64,000 nt of DNA from Flaccisagitta enflata (GCA_965153355.1 OZ231127.1:32116001-32180000), one strand, 5' to 3'. Positions 1-15,403 are shown, counted from the stretch's first letter. Program-made: numbers and translations. Notes: generated by a model not told the origin, from the sequence alone.

Positions 1-2057
1 GCCTGAGCTAGGTGGAGGCGAAGAGGGAAGAGAATAGAAGGAAAAGATGGTGGCTCTGGAAAATTTCAGTGTGGGAGGACTTGGTGGAGAACTGGAGTTA
101 TGCCTAAAAGTAGAAAAGGGAAGGTCAAACAGGATGTGGCACATTGACTAACATGAGGAAGAATGTTTTTTTTTTTTTTTTTTTTTTTTTTTGCAGCAAA
201 AAAAAATGCTTCATCCATTTCTGTCTGCATTACATCCAGCATTTGAAAACACATACGAATTGATAAATCGATCCAAGATTGAGGGTTGATATGAAAGTCA
301 AGGTTACTCTGATCTATAAAATCTGATGATTACTATCGATTTAGATACAAATGCTAATATAAATGTCAAAGTTTATCTAAATGTGAAGTTGATTTGTTTT
401 TTAACAAATGTTACATCTGAATTGAATGTTGAGAAACAAACAGCTTTAGATAAAGATAGGGCAAGGCATATTTGAGACTTTAGGGCAAAATTGTCGACAG
501 CGGTGTCGGACCGACCGACGCGGACTTCTAGATATGAATGTAATGATGTAGATATAATGAGAAGGATGCTTACGAGTCATTGTTGAGTCCTGAGCACGTA
601 AATCAAACAAAATGGCTAGAGGCAGGATTGCCAAACGGAAACAAGACGTCCGCAGAGATAAGGACAAAAACGGACGAACGCGAGTGAAAGAGGAACGCAG
701 TAACATACAAACGGTGGTGGTGTTTAGGGGTCAAGAATGGCGAGAGAGAGGCGATTTCAAATACAGAAAGGTGAGACAAAGTGGGAACGAGGATGGTAAA
801 ATGGATTGGTCGGTTGAGGTGGCTTGGCTCATGCGGGTGAAATCGTGAAGTAGATGGAAAATGGCAGAAATGAAAGCGTGGGCAGGAAGTACTCGCGTGG
901 TCGAGCTAGTTAATTGAAGACCGCGTTGCTATATTGGAAACTTTTTAGAACGAGAAGGGGAAACGCGGAGGATTGCGGATGTCGATACTCTGCGGAAAAT
1001 GTATCTAGCGAAGGAAGAGAGAGACTCAACCACGGTTTTGATTTGTCACCGGTAAAGTGATGGCGAAATCATTTTTATCTTTTTCTTATTTCTACCTTTG
1101 CTCTAGTGCTTGTGATTTCCTCTCAACGGGCGATGCTCTTTGACGAGTTTCAGTGATTTCTCGCATCTCTCCCCTTACGCATTTATCATGCCGGAGTTTG
1201 GGTGTTAAGGCGAGATAGCTCCCCCCGCCATGTAAATATGTAGGATACGATATGGTCGTGCGTAATATTCAATCGCTTCACAAGTGTAGTAAAAATTAAT
1301 GTAAGACACTTAAGAAGACGAGTCAATTAGGTATTTACATGAACATTCACACCTTTTATTAGAGTAGAATGATCTTAAAATCCTAAAAATCGTTTAGAAC
1401 TTGCTAAGATATGAGGTTTTATTGTGTTGAAAAATTCAAAAACTTGACTGATATTGTATTGTTATAGAAACATTGGAAGAAAATATAACACTACAATATG
1501 CAAATAAGCTCTTTGCTGTTAATATAAACTGCAGAGGGATAAGTCCTCGCATATCTAAAAGAGCGTCTTGCCGATCAAGAGGGTGAAATGGGCTGTTTCT
1601 TATTTCAGATCGTCGAAGCCATATTATTCCATGTTTTCAGATCGCTTTCGTTGGTTGTTTGACTGAAAAATAAAGAGAATCTCGAGAATCCTCTGAAATC
1701 TCAGTGAAGTGAAAATTACCATCTTAGTTGAGAAAGTTAACCACTGAAGTGCGGATTTTGTACTAATAAATCTGGGTAAGCGATCTCTTTCGTCTCATGT
1801 AGAAAGCCATCCTCGCACTTTGACGGGAGCAGTTATACAAAACCCGCATGCTCTTAATGGACTAATGAGGCGGACGAGGTACAGAGCGACCGATGGACCA
1901 AGGGGTCGAACAAAATAAAAAACTGACTTATAGGCTTTGGAGTCATGCAGCACGCGACTAAGAATGTGGCTCCCGCGAATAAAAGTCACAACTAACTGGG
2001 TCCAAAAGTCTTCGGCATTCCTTCGCCACCGCGTCTGTTTTTCATTCTCGGTCTCGG
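1..2057. other. Unannotated AT-rich intergenic DNA
   Basis: No gene is recognised. The stretch holds a T run near 166-192. Around 1875-1970 there is a decayed sequence resembling a HINE-like 3' end: a short gaccgatggacc tract, then acttatagg, then a degenerate hairpin ending cgcgactaag. Short open frames, for example 612-848, have no recognisable domain and are not called. Confidence 0.5.
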
Positions 2058-2059
2058 TC

Positions 2060-2275
<216 letters not shown>

Positions 2276-2429
2276 AGTTTGACTGGGAGTTAATTTGGCC
2301 AATCTGTTCTTCGAGCCGCGACTTGGATTTGTTTTGATTTGTCGTCTTCACACCAGCGCCAACACCATTGCCGTCACCATCACCCCTGCCGCCACCGTCG
2401 CTTCTGCCCCCAAACTCTCGGCTTTTCCA

Positions 2430-2710
2430 CTGCCGTCAGCACCACTACCACCACCACCATCGCCGTCGCCTCCACTACCGCCACCACTGTCACCACCATT
2501 GCCGTCAAAACTACCACCACCACTACAGCCGCCGCCGCCGCCGCCGCCGCCACCACCACCACCACCACCACCACCACCACCACCACCACCACCACCACCA
2601 CCACCACCACCACCACCACCACCACCACCGCCGCCGCCGCCGCCACCACCATCACCGCCAGCGCCATCGCCACCGCCATCGCCACCGCCGCCACCACCAC
2701 CCCCACCATA
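2430..2710. repeat. (CCA/CCG)n trinucleotide array
   Basis: A trinucleotide array with a CCG-rich left shoulder, a pure CCA core (about 2571-2628) and a CCG/CCA-mixed right shoulder. It ends in accccaccata at the first 80-bp unit. A second version of the same block lies at 2869-3050. All three frames are open because the repeat lacks stops, so this is not taken as a proline-rich gene. Confidence 0.93.
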
Positions 2711-2868
2711 GGGTAATAGGGTGTCTGGGTGGTGATTGGTGGTTTTGGCCGGTTAGTGCTGCTGGGTGGTGATTTCAGCCCAGTGTGATAGGGGAATAGG
2801 GTGTCTGGGTGGTGATTGGTGGTTTTGGCCGGTTAGTGCTGCTGGGTGGTGATTTCAGCCCAGTGTGC
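2711..2868. repeat. 80-bp minisatellite, first block (2 units)
   Basis: Two units of an 80-bp repeat start with gggtaatagg (first) or ggggaatagg (second). They contain ggtgtctgggtggtgattgg and end ttcagcccagtgtg. They are almost identical to the five units at 3051-3448. Confidence 0.92.
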
Positions 2869-3050
2869 ACCGCCATCGCCACCACCACCACCACCACCAC
2901 CACCACCACCACCACCACCACCACCACCACCACCACCACCACCACCACCACCACCACCACCGCCGCCGCCGCCGCCACCACCATCACCGCCAGCGCAGCG
3001 CCACCGCCATCGCCACCGCCGCCACCGCCACCACCACCATCCCCACCATA
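2869..3050. repeat. (CCA/CCG)n array, second copy
   Basis: A repeat of the 2430-2710 trinucleotide block with the same internal order: a CCA core, then four CCG, then ccaccaccatcaccgccagc. It is flanked on both sides by 80-bp units. The composite of trinucleotide block plus 80-bp units has therefore been duplicated as a higher-order repeat. Confidence 0.92.
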
Positions 3051-3448
3051 GGGGAATAGGGTGTCTGGGTGGTGATTGGTGGTTTTGGCCGGTTAGTGCT
3101 GCTGGGTGGTGATTTCAGCCCAGTGTGATAGGGGAATAGGGTGTCTGGGTAGTGATTGGTGGTTTTGGCCGGTTAGTGCTGCTGGGTGGTGATTTCAGCC
3201 CAGTGTGATAGGGGAATAGGGTGTCTGGGTGGTGATTGGTGGTTTTGGCCGGTTAGTGCTGCTGGGTGGTGATTTCAGCCCAGTGTGATAGGGGAATAGG
3301 GTGTCTGGGTGGTGATTGGTGGTTTTGGCCGGTTAGTGCTGCTGGGTGGTGATTTCAGCCCAGTGTGATAGGGGAATAGGGTGTCTGGGTGGTGATTGGT
3401 GGTTTTGGCCGGTTAGTGCTGCTGGGTGGTGATTTCAGCCCAGTGTGC
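3051..3448. repeat. 80-bp minisatellite, second block (5 units)
   Basis: Five consecutive 80-bp units place the shared word gtgtctgggt at 3061, 3141, 3221, 3301 and 3381. The units are nearly identical (one ggtggt to ggtagt change), which implies recent amplification. The last unit runs into a short CACCAC tract, as the two-unit block does. Confidence 0.95.
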
Positions 3449-3575
3449 ACCACCACCACCACCACCACGTTCGCCGTCTCTGCCGCCAAACGCGCCGAGA
3501 ATCACTTCACCAACACGAAAAAGAAGCCAAATTAAAATTCAACGCTGGTCATCCCTGCGCCCCGTCCTGCATAAT

Positions 3576-3687
<112 letters not shown>

Positions 3688-3741
3688 TCTTTTTACCCTT
3701 GTTTTCGTTTCCACACTTAGTATTTAGAGATCATCTTTTGC

Positions 3742-4367
3742 TAACCATAGCACAAAAAAAAAAACGGAACAACTTGTTTTGATGATTTTATGACGATGCA
3801 GGTTGATGATTTTAGCCATAATGAAGACTCTTAACCATAGAAAATTTATGATCGTTAGAAAGCTCTGCAAAAGATCTTTCAAATGCAACGTAGCTGGTTA
3901 TTGTTGCTTTATCCGTTTAGAAATGGCATAAGAATAAATGAAAACATTGCCCTATTCTATTAGCGGTCAGATTGAACAAAAACGTTTTGAAACTAAAATA
4001 GTTCACTTTGAAAAGCTGTAACTCTTAAACGGTTAAAGATACAAATCTGGGATTGGTCTAGAATGAAAGAAAATTAAAAAATCTTTAAAACCGACTAAGA
4101 AAAAAAAGGCCAAATTTTTATTTTTTCCATCTTTTTTATTAAATAACAAAGAGAAACAACTTCGGCCACTTCAACTTTAACATTCCTGACCACCTCTTCT
4201 TTATTGTTATATCATTTCCTAACAAGTAAAGACAGAACAACCAGTATGGTTTCATTTTGAAGATCTTTTGCAGAGCTTTCAAACGGTCATGGATTTTGCT
4301 TTTTTATTGGATGAATCTGAATCTTCAAAAAACATTTTGTTCCGTTTTTTTTTTTGTGCTATGGTTA
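3742..4367. mobile_element. Foldback (palindromic) MITE-like element, about 626 bp
   Basis: The ends are inverted copies: taaccatagcac plus an A run plus cggaacaa on the left, and ttccg plus a T run plus gtgctatggtta on the right. Complementarity continues inward (gctctgcaaaagatct versus agatcttttgcagagct), so the whole unit can fold on itself about a centre near 4054. The flanking TA fits a Tc1/mariner-type duplication, but no transposase is present. Confidence 0.75.
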
Positions 4368-4856
4368 TTGCATTCAATCGTATTTTGCATTCTTTTTCCT
4401 TAACAATGTTTCACTTGGATTTTTGATTTAATTGTTTAATCAACACAATCCAATGCAAGAAACAAAGAATACATAATTTTCAAATAGTGATTAATGAAAC
4501 CATTTCTGATAACTATCATTTCTCTTTTTTTATTCCCTCCGTCGGTCGATCCGTCCGTCGATCACGTTTTTGAATTGTGTTTCATGCATTACTACTCTTG
4601 CCCAACCGGCCGCAACTGGGTTGCCGTGTTCGGCCTTGTTTTTATTTGTTTATCCATTTTCTTTTCTTTTTCACTTCCTCCCTCCTCACTTCTTCATCGT
4701 ATTGGTGTCTTAACCTCCGTCCGTCCATTTGTTTATAGATTGGACTCGAATTTGATGTATCGAACGCACCACCAGTGCGGCTGTTGCTCTACTCGACCAT
4801 TTCTTTACGATACCGATTCACTGTAACGTCATGCCAGCCTTATCATTGAATCTAAA
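4368..4856. other. Unannotated AT-rich DNA between two foldbacks
   Basis: Nothing recognisable is seen apart from scattered gtccgtcc/gtcggtcg words at 4538-4560 and 4725. These resemble the tetranucleotide tract of HINE-like elements but have no terminal hairpin. The open frame at 4494-4826 has no recognisable domain. Confidence 0.4.
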
Positions 4857-6287
4857 TGCTGACCAGACGTTCTGTTATGCCCCCATATTCATGGCAGTGG
4901 CTCGGTTTGCGATCTAATTGGTACTTTGTGGTATTAAAAAGCAATTTCAGGTCTTGTTGAGGATTTTCTACCTTCCCTGGAGTAGCGGTTTTGGTTTTAC
5001 TACCATTGGTAGTAAGTGGTTGTTGGGAAAATGTCCAATTTTGGTCACTTTGGCCTCAAATTTAGGCCACTTTGCCTTATAAATCGAACCTAAAATCCAT
5101 GAGATTAATAAACTAGAGCTCAAGAGCTAACCAGTGGTGCAATCCGCATGTTTTTATCTTTTTTCGTTTAGATTTTAGAGGGTTTTAAAGATGGGGCTTG
5201 TGAGCGTTTTTATGCATGATGAATTTTAGGGGGAAATTTGACAATTTTCACGTTTTTCACTATATTGCAGCCTTGGATTAATGAATCTTAAAAAAATTGG
5301 TGACCAAATTGAAGAGTTTTTTTTGCTCCAACTGATTCCGGAAAAATTTTTGATCGGTATGGCCTCAGAAAAATTTTATCAACTCTCAAAGCAGGTGAAA
5401 AATTCAAATTTTAACGTCATTTAGGCTATTTCTTTTTGAAAAATTAGGCCACTTCCAAACTGAAAATTGACTTAAAATTCATGAGCAAATCAAACTGCTG
5501 CTCAAGAGCTAATCAGTAGTGCAATCGGCATGTTCAGATGTTGCTGCATTCAATTTTTACAGAACTTCAAAGATACAGGGGTGTGAAAAATTATCATTTG
5601 ACCATACCCTTGTATCTTTGAAGTTCTGTAAAATCTATATGCAGCAACATCTAAACATGCCGATTGCACCACTGAGTAGCTCATGAGCAGTAGTTTGATT
5701 TGCTCATGAATTTTAAGTCAGTTTTCAGTTTGGAAGTCGCCTAATTTTTCAAAGAGAAATAGCCTAAATGACATTAAAATTTGACTTTTTTCACCTGCTT
5801 TGAGAGTAAATAAATTTTTTCTGCGTCCATATCGATCAAAAATTTTACCGAAGTCAGTTAGAGCATCAAAATCTTCAATTTGGTCAGTCCCACAGATTCG
5901 TCAATCAAGGCTGCAGTACTGAAAAACGTGAAAAATGTCAAACTACCCAGATTTCATGCTGCAAAACCTCTCAAGCCCCATCTTTAACTCTCTCAAATCT
6001 AAACGAAAAGATAAAAAACATACGGTTCCCACCATTATTAGCTCTTGAGTAGTTAATAATCTCATGGATTTTAGGTTCATTCAGTGGCTATTGGGAAAAG
6101 TGATCAAGTGAACTTTCCCAGCAGCCATATTACCCATGATAGTAAAACCAAAACCGTTACTCCAGGGAAGGTAGAAAATCCTCAACAAGACCTGAAATTG
6201 CTTTTTAATACCACAAAGTACCAATTTGATCGCGAACCGGGCCACTGCCATGATTATGGGGGCATAAAAGAACGTCTGATGCTGACT
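4857..6287. mobile_element. Large inverted-repeat (foldback) element, about 1.43 kb
   Basis: The left arm (agacgttctgttatgccccc, catggcagtggctcggtt, ggattttctaccttccctgg) is mirrored in the right arm (ccagggaaggtagaaaatcc, cgggccactgccatg, gggggcataaaagaacgtct). The arms, about 700 bp each, meet near 5600 at cttcaaagatacaggg and its inverse. Arms differ by scattered substitutions, so this is an old palindrome rather than a fresh assembly artefact. No transposase is seen. The open frame at 6084-6515 partly overlaps the right arm and is not a gene. Confidence 0.8.
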
Positions 6288-6372
6288 GTCCGCAAGCAGG
6301 AGAGCAATTGCTGTGTATCCGGTTGTTTGCTCCGGTATCTATCTTTCTTACTCTGTCCCTGTTCCGTTTTAT

Positions 6373-7080
6373 TGGCAGTGGCCCCGAAGGGGCCGATGAC
6401 CTATGTTTTCACACACCACATGCTCTATCTACATCTCCACATTAATCTCCACAACCCCCCCCCCCCCCAGGATCCAAACCCCTGCTTCTTAATTGAAACC
6501 TCAACCTCCACATAGAGCAATTTTGTCTCTCCATTTCTCCGTTTCTCTGTTTCTCCGTCACAAATCCCCGGCTTCGATTAGGCTTCACATTGTGCCCAAA
6601 TCAGCCTCTGGGGCTGCTGCACCATTACCCTAACATTACCATGACAAATAACATCAATGGGGCAACGGGAACGACCTGTTTTCTCCTGCTTACTCTCTGT
6701 CTTTCTATCCGTCTTGGACCCATAGTTTAAAGAGCAGCGACCAGGGAACCGGTGATGACCTGTGACAAAGGGGGGGGGGGTATCCATAAAGAAGAAAATC
6801 GGTTGTTGCTTATGTCGTTTTAAAATTGCTAATGAGTCGTTTCCCATTATTTCGAACAAAACTCGATAGTGTTGATTGCAACAAATACCACGTTTCAACC
6901 TTCAGCTTGCTTGAGAACTGAGAGACAAGTAGGAGAGGAACAGCTGATACGGATAACAATTCAGCCTTTTCCGTTGCCTTTTTTCATCTTTTTTTTTCCC
7001 AACTGGTCATTCCCCATTCCGTATTCATGTCACGTATTGCCCTCCACCGGCCATCGGCCTAGAAATGTCCTCTACAGGCC
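6373..7080. other. Degenerate TIR-element fragments and C/G homopolymers
   Basis: At 6377-6413 the words ggcagtggccccgaaggggc and tgacctatgttttcacacac match the outer end of the foldback at 7478-7842. A weaker match, agcagcgaccagggaaccgg, lies near 6732. Homopolymers occur at about 6456-6468 (C) and 6770-6780 (G). No gene is seen. Confidence 0.5.
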
Positions 7081-7154
7081 AACTTCCTTCTTTCTTTCTT
7101 TCTTTCTCTTTTTTTCATTCTTTCTATCTTTCCACTGTCTTTCTTTCTTTTTTT

Positions 7155-7242
<88 letters not shown>

Positions 7243-7257
7243 TTTTCTTTCTTTTCT

Positions 7258-7333
<76 letters not shown>

Positions 7334-7345
7334 TCGTTCTTTCGT
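7081..7345. repeat. (TTTC)n microsatellite, about 265 bp
   Basis: A tetranucleotide array with a few T-run and gttc interruptions. The Phe-Leu-Ser-rich open frames across it (6869-7693, 7065-7505) are repeat artefacts. Confidence 0.95.
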
Positions 7346-7477
7346 TCTTTTTTATTTTCTTTTATTTCCTCTTTCTCTCTTTCTGTTTTTCGTTATCTTA
7401 TTTTCTGTCTTTTTTTTTTCTCGATTTCTTTATCGTTTCCTTATATTTGTTTCCCCCCTCTTTTTGTTCTCCCTTTT

Positions 7478-7842
7478 TGGGCAGCGGCCCCGAAGGGGTC
7501 GATGACCTATGCTTTCACACATATGGGGAATTTTCTCCTCCTTCTTCGTACCCCCCCTCCCCCCAGCCTCCAAGCCTATATCTCAGCCTGGAGGCCCATA
7601 TCCCAGCCTCGAGGCCCAAATCCCAGTCTTGAGGCCCAAATCCCACCCTCAAGGCCCAAATCCCAACCCAAAGGCCCAGATTCCACTCTCTAGGGATTTG
7701 GGCGTCAAAACTGGGATTTGGGCCTCGAGGCTGGGATATGGGCCTCCGGGCTGAGATATAGGCCTGGAGGCTGGGGGGAGGGGGTGAAGAAATCCCCCAT
7801 GTGTGAAGCATAGTCATCGACCGCTTCGGGACCGCTGTCCTC
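7478..7842. mobile_element. Foldback element built on a 20-bp minisatellite
   Basis: The outer ends ggcagcggccccgaaggggt and its inverse at 7828-7842 (cttcgggaccgctgtcc) bracket a palindrome. Each arm contains about six units of a 20-bp motif (caagcctatatctcagcctg, gaggcccatatcccagcctc, gaggcccaaatcccag). The units run forward to about 7690 and reverse-complemented after it. The arms still match closely, so the element looks young. Confidence 0.8.
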
Positions 7843-8112
7843 CCTCAGCTTCAACCCAACCTACTTAAGCAGGGCACGGGTACCGCTGACCATCTAACGC
7901 TTTTGCGACTATTTCTTCTATTACCACTCAACCTTCAGCTTCCTCCTGTTCCATATCATTGCCTATCATTGCTCATTGCCCATCATCTTCATCATATTTT
8001 CTGCTGGACCGAGTGCCAAGACGTACAGAAGAAGAGAGAGAGAATGGTCTGCCAAGACGACTAAGCCGACAGTGACGGAACTATGATGTGTCCATTGCAC
8101 GCTGTTTCGCGT
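7843..8112. other. No recognised feature
   Basis: Mixed-composition DNA between a foldback and a TTG array. I see no gene or repeat in it. Confidence 0.4.
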
Positions 8113-8117
8113 TGTTC

Positions 8118-8161
<44 letters not shown>

Positions 8162-8163
8162 GG

Positions 8164-8241
<78 letters not shown>

Positions 8242-8261
8242 GGTTGTAATTGTGGTTGTGG

Positions 8262-8357
<96 letters not shown>

Positions 8358-8369
8358 TGTTGTTTTTGA

Positions 8370-8465
<96 letters not shown>

Positions 8466-8467
8466 GG
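8113..8467. repeat. (TTG)n microsatellite, about 350 bp
   Basis: Trinucleotide array with small interruptions (tggtgttg at 8161; tggttgtaattgtgg at about 8241; ttttgttgtttttgatg at about 8354). All frames are open, giving poly-Cys, Val or Leu, or poly-Asn/Thr on the other strand. No gene is inferred. Confidence 0.97.
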
Positions 8468-8617
8468 TCAGCGATACCTAATGCCCTGCTTTGCATGGTT
8501 GGGAATCGTAATGAGAGGAAGCAGGGCAGCAGCCCCCTAGAGGACAAAGTCCTGTAGAACACAGGGGACATTCGTTTGTCTGTTCGTCGCTCCGTTTGTC
8601 CGTCCACCCCCCCCCCC

Positions 8618-8712
8618 GGCCCTTTCAGGCCTGACACCGGCATCTCAGGCCTGGAATCTGCCCTCTCAGGCCTGAAATCTGCTTTCTCAGGCCTGAAATC
8701 TGCCCCCTCAAA
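8618..8712. repeat. 20-21-bp minisatellite with palindromic TCAGGCCTGA
   Basis: About four units of a motif containing tcaggcctga followed by aatctgcc(c)tc. Each unit is itself partly palindromic. A C run and a short gtttgtccgtcc tract lie just to the left. Confidence 0.8.
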
Positions 8713-8930
8713 TTCAAGAGAGTGGCCAGGAGGAGAAAAGGTGGTAGTGTAGGAATGGCCAGGAGTGGCCAGGAGGAAAAAATGGTGAACTGGGATGGAT
8801 GAGGAGCAGAGGAGAATAAAAGGTAGTGGCCAGGAAAGGTCAGTGACGTTTATTTCCCTCGTCTACCGCTTTTCAAAGTCGGATTTCTTTCCGATCGGCG
8901 TCCAGCTGGTTGCATTTAAACCTACACTGT

Positions 8931-9048
<118 letters not shown>

Positions 9049-9544
9049 GTTTTGACCGTCAGATCTTACTTTTTACTTCGTTTATGATTTGATTTATTCA
9101 CACAATGAGTGTAGCGCGAGTACAAAGGGAAAAAAGAAAAAAAGAAAAAAAAGAAAAAAAAAACAAAAACCAACTCATCCCATCCCATCACTACATCATT
9201 CTCGAAAATTCATTTGACAAATAATAGTCTCACTAAATGTTGGAAATGGGACTCGTTTATTAACCTAACAAGGTTACATGCAATGTTTTCCTCCTTCTTT
9301 TGCCTTTTCCTCTACTTTTTTGTTTCTAAAAAAATTCTAAAGACTCTTGACACCTTTAAAATTGATTTCCGAAACACGGAAAATGAAATTAGGAAAAAGG
9401 AGTAAAAGTAAGAAAAAGAAAAAGAGAGAAAAATCCTTTTATTTGATTGAATTTTTGAAAGTGAATATTCACCCAAAAGAAAAAAAAAGCCTGTGTTATT
9501 GGTTGAGGATCAAAAGAGGAGAAAATTTGAAAAGAGAAAAATAC

Positions 9545-9800
<256 letters not shown>

Positions 9801-10041
9801 AGTCAGAGATAGACAGAGAGAGTAGGCGGAAGGAAAAAAGAAGAAAGAAAGAGAAAAAAGAAATTTTAAAAGGGAAGTAAGTCGTTCGGAAGAGAGAGGA
9901 AATCAATCAGAGGCAGAGAAAATGCTGAAGCAGAATTAAAGTTCAAAAAAACCTTTCTATGATCCATTTCCCTCACTACTAGGAGTAGGACACCCGCTTC
10001 CCTCTCCGTTCTCCTTCGTCAATGTCTTCACCCATCCACTC

Positions 10042-10858
<817 letters not shown>

Positions 10859-10956
10859 GACGGTGCGTTTATTCGCCAATTTGTTGCTCGCGCCCAGTGC
10901 AATCGAGTGAAAAGGCGTAATGTTTGGATTAGAGTTGCGCTTGCGCTCTCTCCCTT

Positions 10957-11510
<554 letters not shown>

Positions 11511-11779
11511 CCCCTCTTTTCCCTGCTGCTACCTCTCCTTCTTTTTCTCCCACTTGAGGGCGTTTGGGGCGCAAGCAGTAAACCAATCTGTAATACAAGA
11601 TGAGGGGCCTAAAAGGTCTCAAGGTTTATGACATCCATTTGCGTCAAAGACAAAAGAAGGGGGATCAGAGAAAGGAAAAGAAAGAACGAGACCGGAGAAA
11701 AAAAAAAGAAAGCAAAAAGAGAACAGAGCGGGAATAAGAAAGACGAAAATAAAAGATCAGTCGAGTTCACTCATTGACG

Positions 11780-12040
11780 CGGACTCAGACGCGGATGCGG
11801 ACGCGAGGGCGTACACTAACACTTACACAGATGCTAACACGAACGTGAATACGAAAGCAAACGCGAATGCGAACGCGAATGCAAACGCGAATGCAATCGC
11901 GAACGCGAACGCAAACGCGAATGTGAATGCGAATGCAAACGCAAATGCGAACGCGAACGCGAACGCGAACGCGAATGCGAACGCGAATGCAAACGCGAAT
12001 GCAAACGCCAATGCGAACGCGAATGTGAACGGAAATTAAA
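11780..12040. repeat. 6-bp minisatellite (AAYGCG and variants)
   Basis: Hexamer repeats aacgcg, aatgcg, aacgca and aatgca vary mainly at the CpG positions. Much of the variation is C/T and G/A, as expected from CpG decay. The plus-strand frame 11845-12039 would encode alternating Asn-Ala, but no gene is called. Confidence 0.93.
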
Positions 12041-12246
12041 AGCAAGTACTCGGAAGAAAAAATGACCGTGAAATGAAATCCTTGGAACAGCTACATGCAA
12101 TTGATGCAAGCGTTTTGCTGGTGGCAGCGACCGATGAAACATATTCACGATATGAATGACATGATAGAATAAGCAAGACGCATTATGCTGATTAGCTTAA
12201 AAAAAAACAAAAACAGAAAAAAGATATCTGATTCTCTCTCTGCCTT

Positions 12247-12487
<241 letters not shown>

Positions 12488-12811
12488 AACCCGCTATTAA
12501 ACAGCAATACTCAAGTAACAACTTACCCACTTTTCTTTTGCTGCTTGGCGTATCACAACCAATAAGAATTCATCCAACTGTTAAAGCCTGGGAGGTTTAG
12601 GTTTTGAACCAATTAAAAAGTCCTCATGATTCACGAAGAGGAAAGTGACTGATTTTGACACATCTGCAAACTTAATCACATGCACAATCAATACAAAAAT
12701 AAACAGGTTCAAATCTCAGGCCATGATATCACCATCAGTGTCGTCATTGACGACTCGTCAAGTTGCGACCCATTGTCAATCCCCAACGAGGTGGAGATGA
12801 ACTGATTGATT

Positions 12812-13651
<840 letters not shown>

Positions 13652-14037
13652 TCTTTGACATTGAGTCAAAGTTTGTGTCTCAGAGTTTGGACTCAGAATC
13701 GTGACGCAATCTTGGCTTGACTCAATCGTACACGGATTTGACTCAATTTACGGCAACGGTACCAGAGCTGACTCAATATATGACTCGATATATAGTCTGA
13801 TTAGATATGGGAATCAGTCGTGTAAGCCTCCTACCTGAGCGTCGGGTTACCTAGTCAATCAATCAGGTAAAACTAATAGTTGAGTCAAATTGAACATAGA
13901 TTTACTTTTCCGTTAATTATGCTATCACAGACTAAAGCAAATAACGGGTTAAACATTGGTTTTTCAGCAAGAGATCGGGATTGCCTCAGGTTACTGCCAT
14001 GGATATGGCTACATTTTCTTCCCTCTTTCTCTTCTTC

Positions 14038-14146
14038 TGCTTCTCTTTCTTTTTCTTTTTCTTTTTCTTTTTCTTTTTCTTTTTCTTTTTCTTTTTCTTT
14101 TTCTTCTTCTTCTTCTTCTTCTTCTTCTTCTTCTTCTTCTTCTTCC
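14038..14146. repeat. (TTTTTC)n then (TTC)n microsatellite
   Basis: Hexamer tttttc units change at about 14100 into ttc units, ending at cccagttagg. Confidence 0.95.
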
Positions 14147-15345
14147 CAGTTAGGGCCGTAGGCCTTAGGAGACCGTGATTGAGACCTCCTCCAGACTCAT
14201 GGAACCATGATTGGGGTTCCATGGTTACCAGAACTCATGAAAACACTCCCTCTTTGACGTCTCCCATTGGTGGAGGAGGCGGAGGGCTTGAGGAGGGCTT
14301 GTGGAGGACTTTTGAAGGCCCTCTTTCTCCTCCATTGCTCAAGGCATATATGATAGCATCCCTGATATTGACCATGAAATCTTTCTTTCATCTGTGTCAA
14401 ATAGTGGAATAATGTCACAATATTGAAAAAAAGACAAGAAACCAAAGTATGGCAGGCACATAATAAGAAGGACTACAGCTTGCCTGCCGACACGGCCATA
14501 GATCAAAGCTCACCTCGGGAAGCAGATCTGTTATACTCTCACACAGAAAGACAAACAGAGAAGGAAGAAAAAAATGAGCGATAAAGAGAGAAACTTAATC
14601 AGGAAAAAAGTAGAAGACAGTCATTGACTTGCAAATTTAAGAAAGCATGTCAGTGAGCATAGCTGTTCATCTGGTTAAGTAATTTTGAATATCTTTGCTC
14701 ATCTAGCTCATTTGGCTCAATCATATTTTTCTCTGATTTTCAGTGTAATCGATACATAAAATTGCTGTTGATTTGATCTAACAAATAAAAAAAATGCAGT
14801 GATTGGAGATAAGCGCTGGGTGAAAAGTGACCAATGCTCACAACTTTTTTCCTAATAACAACAGCCGCCATTACTGGTATGTCATAATTAAAAAAAAAAG
14901 TAATGAGAAAGTAATTTCAATTCTATGCAAAAAAAAAAGAAAAAAAACGGTACAGATGATTTGATGGTCAATGACACACATCAAAACCTGGTTTCATAGA
15001 GCGCGTCCGACCCTTATCCCAGGAGAGTCTTGGAGAGTCTCGGAGAGTTGGAGAGCTCTCCAGGCAGTCTCCGAGAGTCTCGGAGACTTGGAGAGCTCTC
15101 GGGGGTCTCCTAGAGCTCACGGCCCTCACTCCTTCTTCTCCTTCTTCTTCTTCTGCTTCTTCTTCTGCTTCTTCTTCCTCATTCATCTTAAACATCTCCA
15201 GCTTCCTTTTTCTCTCGATTTCCTTCTCCTTCTCAAAGAACCTCGTAACCGGAAATGGGCGTGGACAACCTTCTCGCCCCTCCCCAGGACTTTAAAGGAA
15301 GATTTCACCTACTTATCTCCTTCCTTTAGTCCTATATATCCCGTT

Positions 15346-15348
<3 letters not shown>
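14147..15348. other. No recognised gene; short imperfect inverted repeats
   Basis: At 14185-14235 catggaaccatgattggggt and ttccatggttaccagaactc form a small inverted repeat. At 15024-15115 a tandem motif (gagagtc(t)tggagagt) recurs about five times. The rest is AT-rich with A runs near 14890 and 14928. No gene is seen. Confidence 0.4.

Positions 15349-15403
<55 letters not shown>

Noticed and set aside
2295-3112. Long proline-, threonine- or histidine-rich open frames
   Set aside because: All frames of the CCA/CCG array are open because the repeat has no stop. Flanks are minisatellite, with no domain or start context.
8083-8557. Poly-Asn/Thr and poly-Cys/Val frames
   Set aside because: Pure translation of TTG/CAA repeats, open on both strands.
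11845-12039. Alternating Asn-Ala peptide as a possible antifreeze-like or structural protein
   Set aside because: It is the translation of a 6-bp minisatellite. Other frames are equally open and no signal or flanking coding sequence exists.
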